From positions 1 to 21,817 of the forward strand of contig CABPZV010000017.1 in NCBI GenBank assembly GCA_902462015.1: DNA of 21,817 nucleotides, given 5' to 3'. The DNA comes from an uncultured Eubacteriales bacterium (GTDB lineage: Bacteria; Bacillota; Clostridia; Oscillospirales; CAG-272). Within the stretch, counting starts at the first letter, position 1, and every line of letters begins with the position of its first letter. The translations under genes were made by a program, and so were the position numbers. The notes beneath the pieces are model-generated. The model did not search any database. It saw nothing but the letters and a program-made list of their open reading frames with translations, and had not been told where the DNA came from. This document shows positions 1 to 6,401 of this stretch, in pieces.

Positions 1-1
1 T

Positions 2-79
2 ACTTTATATATGATAAAACGTTTACTTAAAGGCAAATTATATGCGGCGCTGATGATTTTTGGCAAAAGCGAAATTTAA
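2..79 (+). CDS. C-terminal end of a cut-off upstream reading frame
   Basis: One frame is open from the window edge to a TAA at 77-79 and encodes about 25 residues (tail MIKRLLKGKLYAALMIFGKSEI is cut here to its core: KRLLKGKLYAALMIFGK). It is basic and hydrophobic, which would suit the C-terminus of a real protein, but the stretch is too short to name a family. It lies 59 bases before the nucleotidyltransferase gene on the same strand and could be its operon partner. It may equally be a chance open frame. Confidence 0.3.
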   Translation, partial: TLYMIKRLLKGKLYAALMIFGKSEI

Positions 80-138
80 TTATCAGATGTGCTTTATCTG
101 TAGAAGCGTCGCTTATTTGAAAGGAATGATCATTAATA

Positions 139-879
139 GTGAAAGCGATTATCATGGCGGGCGGAAAAGGGACACGTCTTTACGACAGTGAAAATCCAAG
201 TCCGAAGGTTTTAAGAAAAGCGTGCGGACGTCCGCTGATTTCGTATGTTTTTGATTCAATAGATTTTATTGACGAAAGTGATATCACAGTTGTAGTCGGT
301 TTTATGGCGGACGCTGTAAAAGAGGCTTTTCCTGAAAAAAATTATGCTTTACAGGGTACAGACGGCTATGGAACCGGTTATGCAGTAAAATGTGCAATTG
401 AGCAGTCCGGACTTGATAAATACGACGGAGATGTTGTAATTCTCAGCGGAGATGTTCCGTGCATTAAAGGTTCAACAGTGGAAGCTCTGTGCAGGCAGCA
501 TCAGAGAGAGGGAAACGCCTGTACGCTTCTTTCATGTGTAAGCGGACAAAAGCTTCCTTTTGGAAGAATTATAAGAGATTCCGAAGGAAGAATTTCAGCG
601 ATTAGGGAACATAAGGACTGTACTCCTGAGGAGCGAGAGATAAAAGAGCTGAATGTGGGACTTTATGTTTTTAATTGCGCAAAGCTTACGGCTGCCTTGG
701 GAAAAATCAATGCCAACAATGCTGCAGGAGAATACTATCTGACTGATGTCCCCAAAATTATGCTTGACTCTGATGAAAAAGTCGGATCGTATCAGACCGA
801 TGACGAAAATGAACTGTGGGGTGTTAATACGGTTGACGACCTGCTCGCTGTTGAAGAGATTCTCCGCAGGACAAAATGA
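139..879 (+). CDS. Stand-alone GlmU-like nucleotidyltransferase (uridylyltransferase domain only)
   Basis: This is a 246-residue sugar-phosphate nucleotidyltransferase close to the N-terminal pyrophosphorylase half of GlmU, which makes UDP-GlcNAc from GlcNAc-1-phosphate and UTP in the cytosol. Visible motifs are the nucleotide-binding loop MAGGKGTRL with the following SPKVL lysine (residues 6-25), QGTDGYGTGYAV (72-83), the metal-binding GD in LSGDVPC (102-108), and the C-terminal ELNVGLYVF and GEYYLTDVPKI blocks that match GlmU closely. The left-handed beta-helix acetyltransferase domain of full GlmU (about 450 residues) is absent, and the frame ends cleanly at the domain boundary, so this looks like a natural single-domain form and not a truncation. 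The start is GTG at 139, preceded by GAAAGGA at 119-125. The precise sugar and nucleotide are not certain; another NDP-sugar could be made. Confidence 0.85.
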   Translation: MKAIIMAGGKGTRLYDSENPSPKVLRKACGRPLISYVFDSIDFIDESDITVVVGFMADAVKEAFPEKNYALQGTDGYGTGYAVKCAIEQSGLDKYDGDVVILSGDVPCIKGSTVEALCRQHQREGNACTLLSCVSGQKLPFGRIIRDSEGRISAIREHKDCTPEEREIKELNVGLYVFNCAKLTAALGKINANNAAGEYYLTDVPKIMLDSDEKVGSYQTDDENELWGVNTVDDLLAVEEILRRTK

Positions 880-937
880 CGTTAATAATCAGATTCAGCA
901 GTATGAAGTATGTAGATATAACTTAGGCAAGATTTCC

Positions 938-982
938 CCGCCATTAAGGCAATCGCCATTAAAGCTGCCGCTTTAATGGCGG
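938..982 (+). promoter_or_regulatory. Perfect 12-bp hairpin with competing repeat copies (attenuator-like)
   Basis: Bases 954-965 pair perfectly with 970-981 around a 4-base loop. The 5' arm motif CGCCATTAA also occurs at 939-947, and CGCCATTT occurs at 1039-1046. The TTAATGGCG arm at 973-981 could therefore pair with any of three partners. No T-run follows the stem, so it is not a standard terminator. It lies between the nucleotidyltransferase and the DivIVA-like gene. A regulatory role is inference. Confidence 0.5.
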
Positions 983-986
983 CGGG

Positions 987-1085
987 TTACATTTCACCAT
1001 TCAGTGGGAGATACAATCTCCTACTGGAATGGTTGCCACGCCATTTGACGGGACAAGCCCCTTATTGAATGTGAGCGTCGGTTCA
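987..1085. repeat. Palindrome-rich stretch, possible small mobile or repeated element
   Basis: An imperfect hairpin of about 17 bp (arms 996-1012 and 1016-1033, with one bulge and one G-T pair) starts five bases after a TTAC (987-990). It is followed by a GC-richer stretch with short self-complementary pieces (GGG-ACAAG-CCC at 1050-1060; GACG/CGTC at 1047 and 1076) that ends at TTCA (1082-1085). TTAC plus subterminal hairpins recalls IS200/IS605-type ends or palindrome-associated elements. No transposase or TnpB remnant is present and only one copy is in the window, so the element call is tentative. Confidence 0.28.
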
Positions 1086-1091
1086 TATAAT
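1065..1091 (+). promoter_or_regulatory. Possible promoter for the DivIVA-like gene
   Basis: A perfect TATAAT at 1086-1091 lies 22 bases before the start codon. The best -35 match is TTGAAT at 1065-1070, with a spacer of only 15 bases, shorter than the usual 17. Transcription would begin near 1098, giving a leader of about 16 bases that still contains the ribosome binding site. Confidence 0.4.
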
Positions 1092-1113
1092 AATTGTTTA
1101 AAGGACGATATTA

Positions 1114-2154
1114 ATGAGTCAGAAGATAAATACTCCCTCGTTTCGAACCTCGATTCGGGGATATAATAAAGATGATATAAATAAATATATAAAAGATCTC
1201 AACGGAAACTTTGTTTTTGCAACCCGTGATTATGAGGACAAAATCCGGTCGCTTAAGGCGGCTGTTTCGGATAAGGATCAGATAATTGCAAAGCTTCAGA
1301 AAGAATTGTCTGACTGCAGGAATGAGCTTTCGAAAGCGGCTGTGGTTAAACCGGAAATGTCATCAGAACATGACATGGGAAAATCGGAGGAGAATGTTAA
1401 AGCTTCCGAGTCAGAAGCTCTTATTTCGGCTCTCAGAGAAAGATGTGAGGATATGCTCGGCAGACTCCGGACGTTGGGCGATGAGAAAATGAAGGCTGAG
1501 GTCAGAGCGTCGGAGGCGCAGACAAGAATCAGACAGCTTGAGGCAAAGCTGATGTCCGATTCAGAGATTCAGAAACCGTCAGAATGCGATGATCTTGTAC
1601 ATAAGGCCGAAATGTATGACAGAATATCGGGTCAGATTGGCCGGATAATGATCGATGCGCGGGAGAACTCGGATATCATTATTTCTGACGCGAAGAATCA
1701 GGCAAAGAAGATACATGAAGAATCTGAAGAGGTGCTTCACCTTGCAGATGCTGAGGCCAACCGTATCAAAGCGGAGGCTGAAAATGAGCTTCGCAGATGC
1801 CGGAAAAATGCAGAGGAGTATCTTCGCAGTCTGAGCGGAACATTTGCTTCGGTTTCTGCTGGTGTTGCAAAGCAGGTTGGAACTAAATACGGAGAGTTGG
1901 TTTCACTGATATGCGTCCAGCTTCACGATGCGGCAGAAAAGGCGGCACGGCAGTCTGATGAGCTGGCTGAAGTTCTCATGAAAGATTGTTCGTCAGAGCT
2001 TGAAACTGCGGTAAAAAAAGCAATTGTGGAGATGACCGATACTCTGGATTATAATAACGCCGGAGAATCGAAAGTTGATGATATGCACGGCCGGTGTGAC
2101 ACTCAATCCGAAGTTTTGAAAGATATTTCCTTAGACTTTGGCGCTGCTGACTGA
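1114..2154 (+). CDS. DivIVA-like coiled-coil protein
   Basis: This is a 346-residue protein. Its N-terminus (PSFRTSIRGYNKDDINKYI, residues 8-26) matches the DivIVA pattern of an aromatic residue followed by a GYN-x-x-(D/E)-(V/I)-(D/N) turn, which in that family binds curved membrane at division sites or poles. The rest is charged and heptad-like: coiled coil at about 28-75, 105-150 and 165-240, then a less charged helical tail. No transmembrane segment or catalytic motif is seen. The start is ATG 1114 with AAGGA at 1101-1105. DivIVA proteins are usually 150-250 residues, so this member has an enlarged middle and C-terminal part. It is probably a cytosolic scaffold for growth or division; the exact role is not visible. 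It sits alone between the hairpin-rich spacer and a terminator-like stem. Confidence 0.7.
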   Translation: MSQKINTPSFRTSIRGYNKDDINKYIKDLNGNFVFATRDYEDKIRSLKAAVSDKDQIIAKLQKELSDCRNELSKAAVVKPEMSSEHDMGKSEENVKASESEALISALRERCEDMLGRLRTLGDEKMKAEVRASEAQTRIRQLEAKLMSDSEIQKPSECDDLVHKAEMYDRISGQIGRIMIDARENSDIIISDAKNQAKKIHEESEEVLHLADAEANRIKAEAENELRRCRKNAEEYLRSLSGTFASVSAGVAKQVGTKYGELVSLICVQLHDAAEKAARQSDELAEVLMKDCSSELETAVKKAIVEMTDTLDYNNAGESKVDDMHGRCDTQSEVLKDISLDFGAAD

Positions 2155-2171
2155 CGATATTTTAGTTAACA

Positions 2172-2214
2172 GGAGACACTGCATATTATCTGCGGTGTCT
2201 CCAGAGCTTTTCTT
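2172..2214 (+). terminator. Terminator-like hairpin after the DivIVA-like gene
   Basis: GGAGACACTGC (2172-2182) pairs with GCGGTGTCTCC (2192-2202) over 11 bp with one G-T pair and a 9-base loop. It is followed by a weak T tract (CTTTTCTT). It begins 18 bases after the stop codon, which suits a factor-independent terminator of moderate strength. Confidence 0.55.
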
Positions 2215-2287
2215 ATGCCGGTGGAAAATATTACTGTCATGGCATTCGAATTGTAGAACTGCAGAAAAAATGAAAGGACGGTTTGAA

Positions 2288-3184
2288 GTGACGCTTGGAG
2301 AGAGAATAAGATTGGCAAGAAAAAGTGTCGGAATGACTCAAACAGAGCTTGCCGGAAATTTTATTACAAGGAATATGCTTTCAAAAATCGAAAATGACTC
2401 TGTGTACCCGTCTCTTCAGACGCTGCTGTATATTTCCGATCGCTTGCGTATACCTGTAGGGGAGTTCTTTACAGACGATGATTCAAATTCGGCTGAGACA
2501 AGATTTCATGAGAAAGAGATACGCCGTCTTTTTATTGATGGCGACAGCGATTTGTGCATCGCTGTTTGTGAAAAATACCCTGAAACTGCGTCTGACGAAA
2601 TGAATCTTATCCGTTCTATTGTTTATCTGCGCAGGGGAGAGAGTAATTATCAGAACGATAAGATTGACTGTGCATATAAGGATTTTAAAAGCTCACTCTT
2701 TTATTCCGCAAGAACGGTTTATGTATCCGCAGATGCTGTAAGGCATGCAAAAATCATGATTGACGAAATTGAAAGAATTAAGCCTTGCCCGGATGGACTT
2801 GGTACTGTAGAAGGCAGTTTCAGCGGAATTATTCCGTTACAGAATTCATTTGAACAAATCTTCGCTGAACGTGTAATCGAGAGGACAATTTCAGAAAGAA
2901 ATTTTTCTGCTGCCGAAAAGCTGATAAATGATATTCTTCCGTCTGGAAGCATATATAAAAGAAAGATGCGCGCGCTTCTGGAAGCGGAGAGCGGAGACAT
3001 GAAAAGTGCTGCGGTACATTTGCGCGAGCTTGCTGAGGACAACTCGATATGTGCTGCCGAGCGATACATTATATGGGGACATCTTGAGCAAATTTATGCA
3101 TATATGCTCGACTATGACGAGGCATACATATGTACAAGGACGCGGTCGGATTTACTCAGATATCTTCAGAATAAAAATAAATAA
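2288..3184 (+). CDS. XRE-family transcription regulator with long C-terminal helical region
   Basis: This is a 298-residue protein. A Cro/C1-type helix-turn-helix at about residues 4-60 has the typical layout RIRLARKSVGMTQTELA, MLSKIEND and PSLQTLLYISDRL followed by IPVGEFF. The remaining 230 residues look all-helical, with TPR-like pairs such as an aromatic residue followed by an alanine in DEAYICTRTR, as in XRE regulators that sense a peptide or small ligand. The start is GTG 2288, chosen because AAGGA (2274-2278) stands nine bases upstream; the longer open frame toward 2138 crosses the terminator-like stem and has no good ribosome binding site. It lies directly before a promoter with a palindrome and an ABC export module on the same strand, so it is a good candidate regulator of that module. 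That link is inference. Confidence 0.8.
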   Translation: MTLGERIRLARKSVGMTQTELAGNFITRNMLSKIENDSVYPSLQTLLYISDRLRIPVGEFFTDDDSNSAETRFHEKEIRRLFIDGDSDLCIAVCEKYPETASDEMNLIRSIVYLRRGESNYQNDKIDCAYKDFKSSLFYSARTVYVSADAVRHAKIMIDEIERIKPCPDGLGTVEGSFSGIIPLQNSFEQIFAERVIERTISERNFSAAEKLINDILPSGSIYKRKMRALLEAESGDMKSAAVHLRELAEDNSICAAERYIIWGHLEQIYAYMLDYDEAYICTRTRSDLLRYLQNKNK

Positions 3185-3186
3185 AC

Positions 3187-3214
3187 TTGATTTTTTAATA
3201 GATTATGGTATTAT
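3187..3214 (+). promoter_or_regulatory. Probable promoter of the ABC/DUF1854 module
   Basis: TTGATT (3187-3192) and TATTAT (3209-3214) are separated by 16 bases, in the gap after the XRE gene. The transcription start is expected near 3221, inside the adjoining palindrome, giving a leader of about 70 bases to the first ABC gene. Confidence 0.5.
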
Positions 3215-3217
3215 TGT

Positions 3218-3230
3218 CCGGTATAACCGG
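3218..3230. promoter_or_regulatory. Operator-like palindrome at the expected transcription start
   Basis: CCGGT-ATA-ACCGG is a perfect 5+5 inverted repeat with a 3-base centre, placed exactly where RNA polymerase should start from the promoter at 3187-3214. The placement suits a repressor site for the XRE protein encoded just upstream. As RNA it could also form a very short hairpin followed by TATTTT, so a weak terminator for the XRE gene is the alternative. Confidence 0.35.
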
Positions 3231-3293
3231 TATTTTGGCTCATAAATTGATTTAGCAACTTTTATTGCTTTCGCGAAAGGAAATTGTCTGCAT

Positions 3294-5672
3294 ATGGAAA
3301 ATAAATCAACAGAGAAAGGACCTGCAATAAGCAATGATCTCTTGATACTTTTGCCGAAGCATGGAATTTTGCCTGAGAAAATAATCTTTTCCGCAAAGCT
3401 TGACAGAAATCGAGATGGCGTGTATCTTGAAAACTATATACTGTTTACAGCAGAAAAAGTATATTTGATAGGTTACATAACAGAGATAGAAAAAGGCTTG
3501 CCCGGCCGTGTTTCAGATGTGCTCAAACATATATACAATACTGTATTCGGATCTCACTTCAGTGAGGCAGTACGGCAGATTAAAGAGATTTCATTTTATG
3601 AATATGATTTTGACGAAATAGACGAAATCTGTACTGAAGAAATGATTTCCGGTTTTTGTCTTACTGCCCATCATAAAAGTCATGGAGACGGAACGGATGA
3701 TAATTATTTTCTTTTAAGTTATCTTACATGCGGAGCAAGGGTGTCTGCAGAATCGGCGGCACGCGCGTTCAATGCTTATAAAACGACGGGCTCGGTTTCG
3801 TCTTTGGAATCCGCAGGTGAGGATGACGTCAGAGACACGGAGTGTCCGCGCTGCGGCAGAAAGCTTCAGCGAAAGCCGGAACAAGACATAGCAGTATGCC
3901 CTAAATGCAGCAGGGCGTCCAATGTTGTGATGCGTTTCTTGTCTTTCTTGGGGAAATATCGTTTTAAGGTGATAGCAATAGCTTTTTGTTTGTTTGCAAG
4001 TGCAGGACTTTCCGTAGTTACGCCGTATGTCAGCACCGGATTTTACTATGACAAGGTATTGACAGTCGGAGGCGAATTTTACGGCAATCTTTTTCTTGTC
4101 ATCGTTCTTCTGGTTGGAACACGTCTTCTTACTCAGCTCGTTGAGATTGTCAGCGGAATCGTAAGCACAAGGGTAGCCGCGGATATTATATACGATCTCA
4201 AAAAAACAATTTTTTCCGCATTTGAAAGGCTGTCCGTTTCGTTTTTCACTGGGAGACAAACCGGCGGATTAATGCAGCAGGTCGACGGGGATTCAAACAC
4301 AATTTACTGGCTTTTTTGTGAGGGATTCCCGTATTTTTGTATCAATGTTATAGAGGTTGTAGCTGTTTTCGTCATAATGCTTACTATAAATGTTCGTCTT
4401 ACACTGTTGTCGGTTGTTACAATTCCTGTAGTCATCATATGCTGGAAGCTGATATATTCACGCATAAGATCCTATAATGCAAAAAGCTTTACCGCGGCGA
4501 GGACGCTCCGGGCTCTTATAAGTGATCTTCTTACTGGAATGAGAGTAGTAAAAACCTTTGCAAAGGAGGATGAGGAGGGAAAACGCTTTTACGCCCGCAG
4601 CAAGGAGCAGGCGGATGCAGAATACAATGCGTCGTATTTTTGGCAAAAGACTTTTCCTCTTTCGTATGTTCTTCTGTATGCCAGCAATATTGCCGCGCTC
4701 GGTTTTGGCGGCTGGTCAGTAATACGCGGAGAAATGACATACGGAAGCTTTTTTACCTTCATAACATATATAAATTTTATTTATAATCCAATGTTTTATT
4801 TCTACAATGTTTTAAACGCTTTTTCTGACTCAGTAAATGCGATGCAGAGAATGATGGAAATCATGAGTGCTAAACCCGAGGTTGTAGAGGACGAACATCC
4901 CGTCCGTATGCCGGAGATAAACGGGGAAGTCGGCTTTGAAAATGTGAGCTTTGCTTATGCCGGAAGCAGGATGGTTATAGAGAATATCTCTTTTCATGTA
5001 AAATCAGGAGAGACGCTTGGAATTGTAGGACATACCGGAGCCGGAAAAAGTACAGTAGCAAATCTTCTTATAAGGCTGTATGATCCGGCTGCCGGGCAGA
5101 TAACAATAGACAATGTTCCGATAAAAAAAATCGCTCTGAGCGATCTTAGGCGGGAGGTGTCAATTGTTTCTCAGGAGACGTATCTTTTTGTCGGTTCTAT
5201 ATATGATAATATAGCGTATGCAAGACCTGATGCGAGCTGTGGAGAGGTTGTAAACGCGGCAAAGATAGCCGGAGCTCATGACTTTATCATGAAATTGCCT
5301 GATGCGTATCAGACTCGTATAGGTCACGGCTATATGAATCTTTCAGGAGGAGAAAGACAAAGAGTGTCAATTGCAAGAGCTATACTAAGGAATCCGAAAA
5401 TTCTGATTCTTGATGAAGCGACTGCGGCAATGGATACCCAAACGGAGAGAATGATACAGTCCGCGCTTGAAAGGCTTTCATATGGGCGTACGACAATAAT
5501 AATCGCTCACCGTTTGTCAACGCTTCGAAACGCGGATAAAATAATTGTGATTGACGGAGGAAAAATTCCCGAAAGCGGGACTCATGAAGAGCTTATAAGT
5601 CAGAACGGAATATATTATAAGCTTTATAAATACCAGCTCGATGCTCTTAAAAACATTGGCATTGAGGAGTAG
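3294..5672 (+). CDS. ABC exporter half-transporter with N-terminal domain and zinc ribbon
   Basis: This is a 792-residue fused membrane-plus-ATPase half-transporter of the exporter (MsbA/LmrA-like) type. Residues 1 to about 175 form an extra cytosolic domain with a beta-rich look (for example ILFTAEKVYLIGY), possibly PH-like. A zinc ribbon with CPRC (184-187) and CPKC (202-205) follows. The membrane domain with about six helices spans about 212-510. The ATPase shows Walker A GHTGAGKST (579-587), the Q-loop in VSQETYLF, signature LSGGERQR (683-690), Walker B ILILDEAT (703-710) and the H-loop histidine in IIAHRLST (739), so it should be active. Standard exporters are about 580 residues; the excess is the N-terminal part. 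Start ATG 3294 follows GAAAGGA at 3275-3281. It probably pairs with the second half-transporter at 6402. Substrate unknown. Confidence 0.9.
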   Translation: MENKSTEKGPAISNDLLILLPKHGILPEKIIFSAKLDRNRDGVYLENYILFTAEKVYLIGYITEIEKGLPGRVSDVLKHIYNTVFGSHFSEAVRQIKEISFYEYDFDEIDEICTEEMISGFCLTAHHKSHGDGTDDNYFLLSYLTCGARVSAESAARAFNAYKTTGSVSSLESAGEDDVRDTECPRCGRKLQRKPEQDIAVCPKCSRASNVVMRFLSFLGKYRFKVIAIAFCLFASAGLSVVTPYVSTGFYYDKVLTVGGEFYGNLFLVIVLLVGTRLLTQLVEIVSGIVSTRVAADIIYDLKKTIFSAFERLSVSFFTGRQTGGLMQQVDGDSNTIYWLFCEGFPYFCINVIEVVAVFVIMLTINVRLTLLSVVTIPVVIICWKLIYSRIRSYNAKSFTAARTLRALISDLLTGMRVVKTFAKEDEEGKRFYARSKEQADAEYNASYFWQKTFPLSYVLLYASNIAALGFGGWSVIRGEMTYGSFFTFITYINFIYNPMFYFYNVLNAFSDSVNAMQRMMEIMSAKPEVVEDEHPVRMPEINGEVGFENVSFAYAGSRMVIENISFHVKSGETLGIVGHTGAGKSTVANLLIRLYDPAAGQITIDNVPIKKIALSDLRREVSIVSQETYLFVGSIYDNIAYARPDASCGEVVNAAKIAGAHDFIMKLPDAYQTRIGHGYMNLSGGERQRVSIARAILRNPKILILDEATAAMDTQTERMIQSALERLSYGRTTIIIAHRLSTLRNADKIIVIDGGKIPESGTHEELISQNGIYYKLYKYQLDALKNIGIEE

Positions 5673-5691
5673 ACAAAAGGTTGGTTATAAA

Positions 5692-6324
5692 GTGATGGGA
5701 AACATTAATGAAAATAAATTAAAGGCAGTTATGGAAACCGATAATTCCCTTGATACTGCCGCTGATATTTTATTTCTGAATTCTGAAAATGCAGTCTTTG
5801 AAGAGTCCGGTGATTTTGTCGGACTCAGGCTTTCTGAAGGTGCCGCTGCACACCTTGCTGCAAAAGCAGCGGAGGATTCTCTTTCGGAAGACGAAAATCA
5901 GCCCGTAGCCGATAAATTTCTTTATTTTTCAAGAGTATTATTTCACAGGGCGTTTCCGTTTGACGCTCCGGACAGCTATATTTCAGTTTATGATACAGAA
6001 TCTAAGGAGATTGGAATTATTAAAGAGCTTGAAGAGCTGGATTCTGAACAGAGAAAGCTTGTGAAACGTGAAATTGACAGAAAATATTATGCTCCGCGAA
6101 TAAGTAAAATACTTTCTATAAGCGAGCGTCAGGGATTTTCAATCTGGAAAATAGAAACCGAATCCGGAGTATTAGAGCTTACGCTGCGTGATAATTTTAG
6201 GAGCATAATACATGCAGGAGGCGATAGAATTTTTATTGCTGATAACATCGGGAACCGGTATGAAATTAAAAGCTTGTCTGCTCTTGACCGTGCCAGTGTT
6301 AAGAAAATCGAAATATATTTGTAA
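5692..6324 (+). CDS. DUF1854 family protein, ABC-transporter partner
   Basis: This is a roughly 210-residue cytosolic protein without membrane segments. The core from about residue 85 onward matches DUF1854: RAFPFDAPDSYISVYD, then KEIGIIKELEELDSEQR, then REIDRKYYAPRISKI, and a C-terminal beta-rich half (IWKIETESGVLELTLRD, then NRYEIKSL). The family is known to be encoded beside ABC transporters, including a group labelled cyanophycin metabolism-associated; its molecular role is not established. Here it sits between two half-transporters, 19 bases after the first and 77 before the second, so a complex or shared pathway is likely. The start is GTG 5692 or ATG 5695, which are adjacent, with AAAAGG at 5674-5679; an earlier ATG at 5641 overlaps the upstream gene and lacks a ribosome binding site. 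The first 80 residues are acidic and low in recognisable motifs. Confidence 0.8.
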   Translation: MMGNINENKLKAVMETDNSLDTAADILFLNSENAVFEESGDFVGLRLSEGAAAHLAAKAAEDSLSEDENQPVADKFLYFSRVLFHRAFPFDAPDSYISVYDTESKEIGIIKELEELDSEQRKLVKREIDRKYYAPRISKILSISERQGFSIWKIETESGVLELTLRDNFRSIIHAGGDRIFIADNIGNRYEIKSLSALDRASVKKIEIYL

Positions 6325-6401
6325 TTCTTAATCAGCGGTATTGAAGTATTAATGTTAAAGCTTGATATATTAAGCCGCCTGAGGCGGAATGAGGTATTTT
6401 A

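Noticed and set aside
2138..2287. N-terminal extension of the XRE gene to 2138
   Set aside because: The extension overlaps the upstream stop and a terminator-like hairpin, looks non-protein-like, and the GTG at 2288 has a well-placed AAGGA.
3714..4259. 181-residue - strand frame inside the first ABC gene
   Set aside because: It lies opposite a well-supported gene and resembles no protein family.
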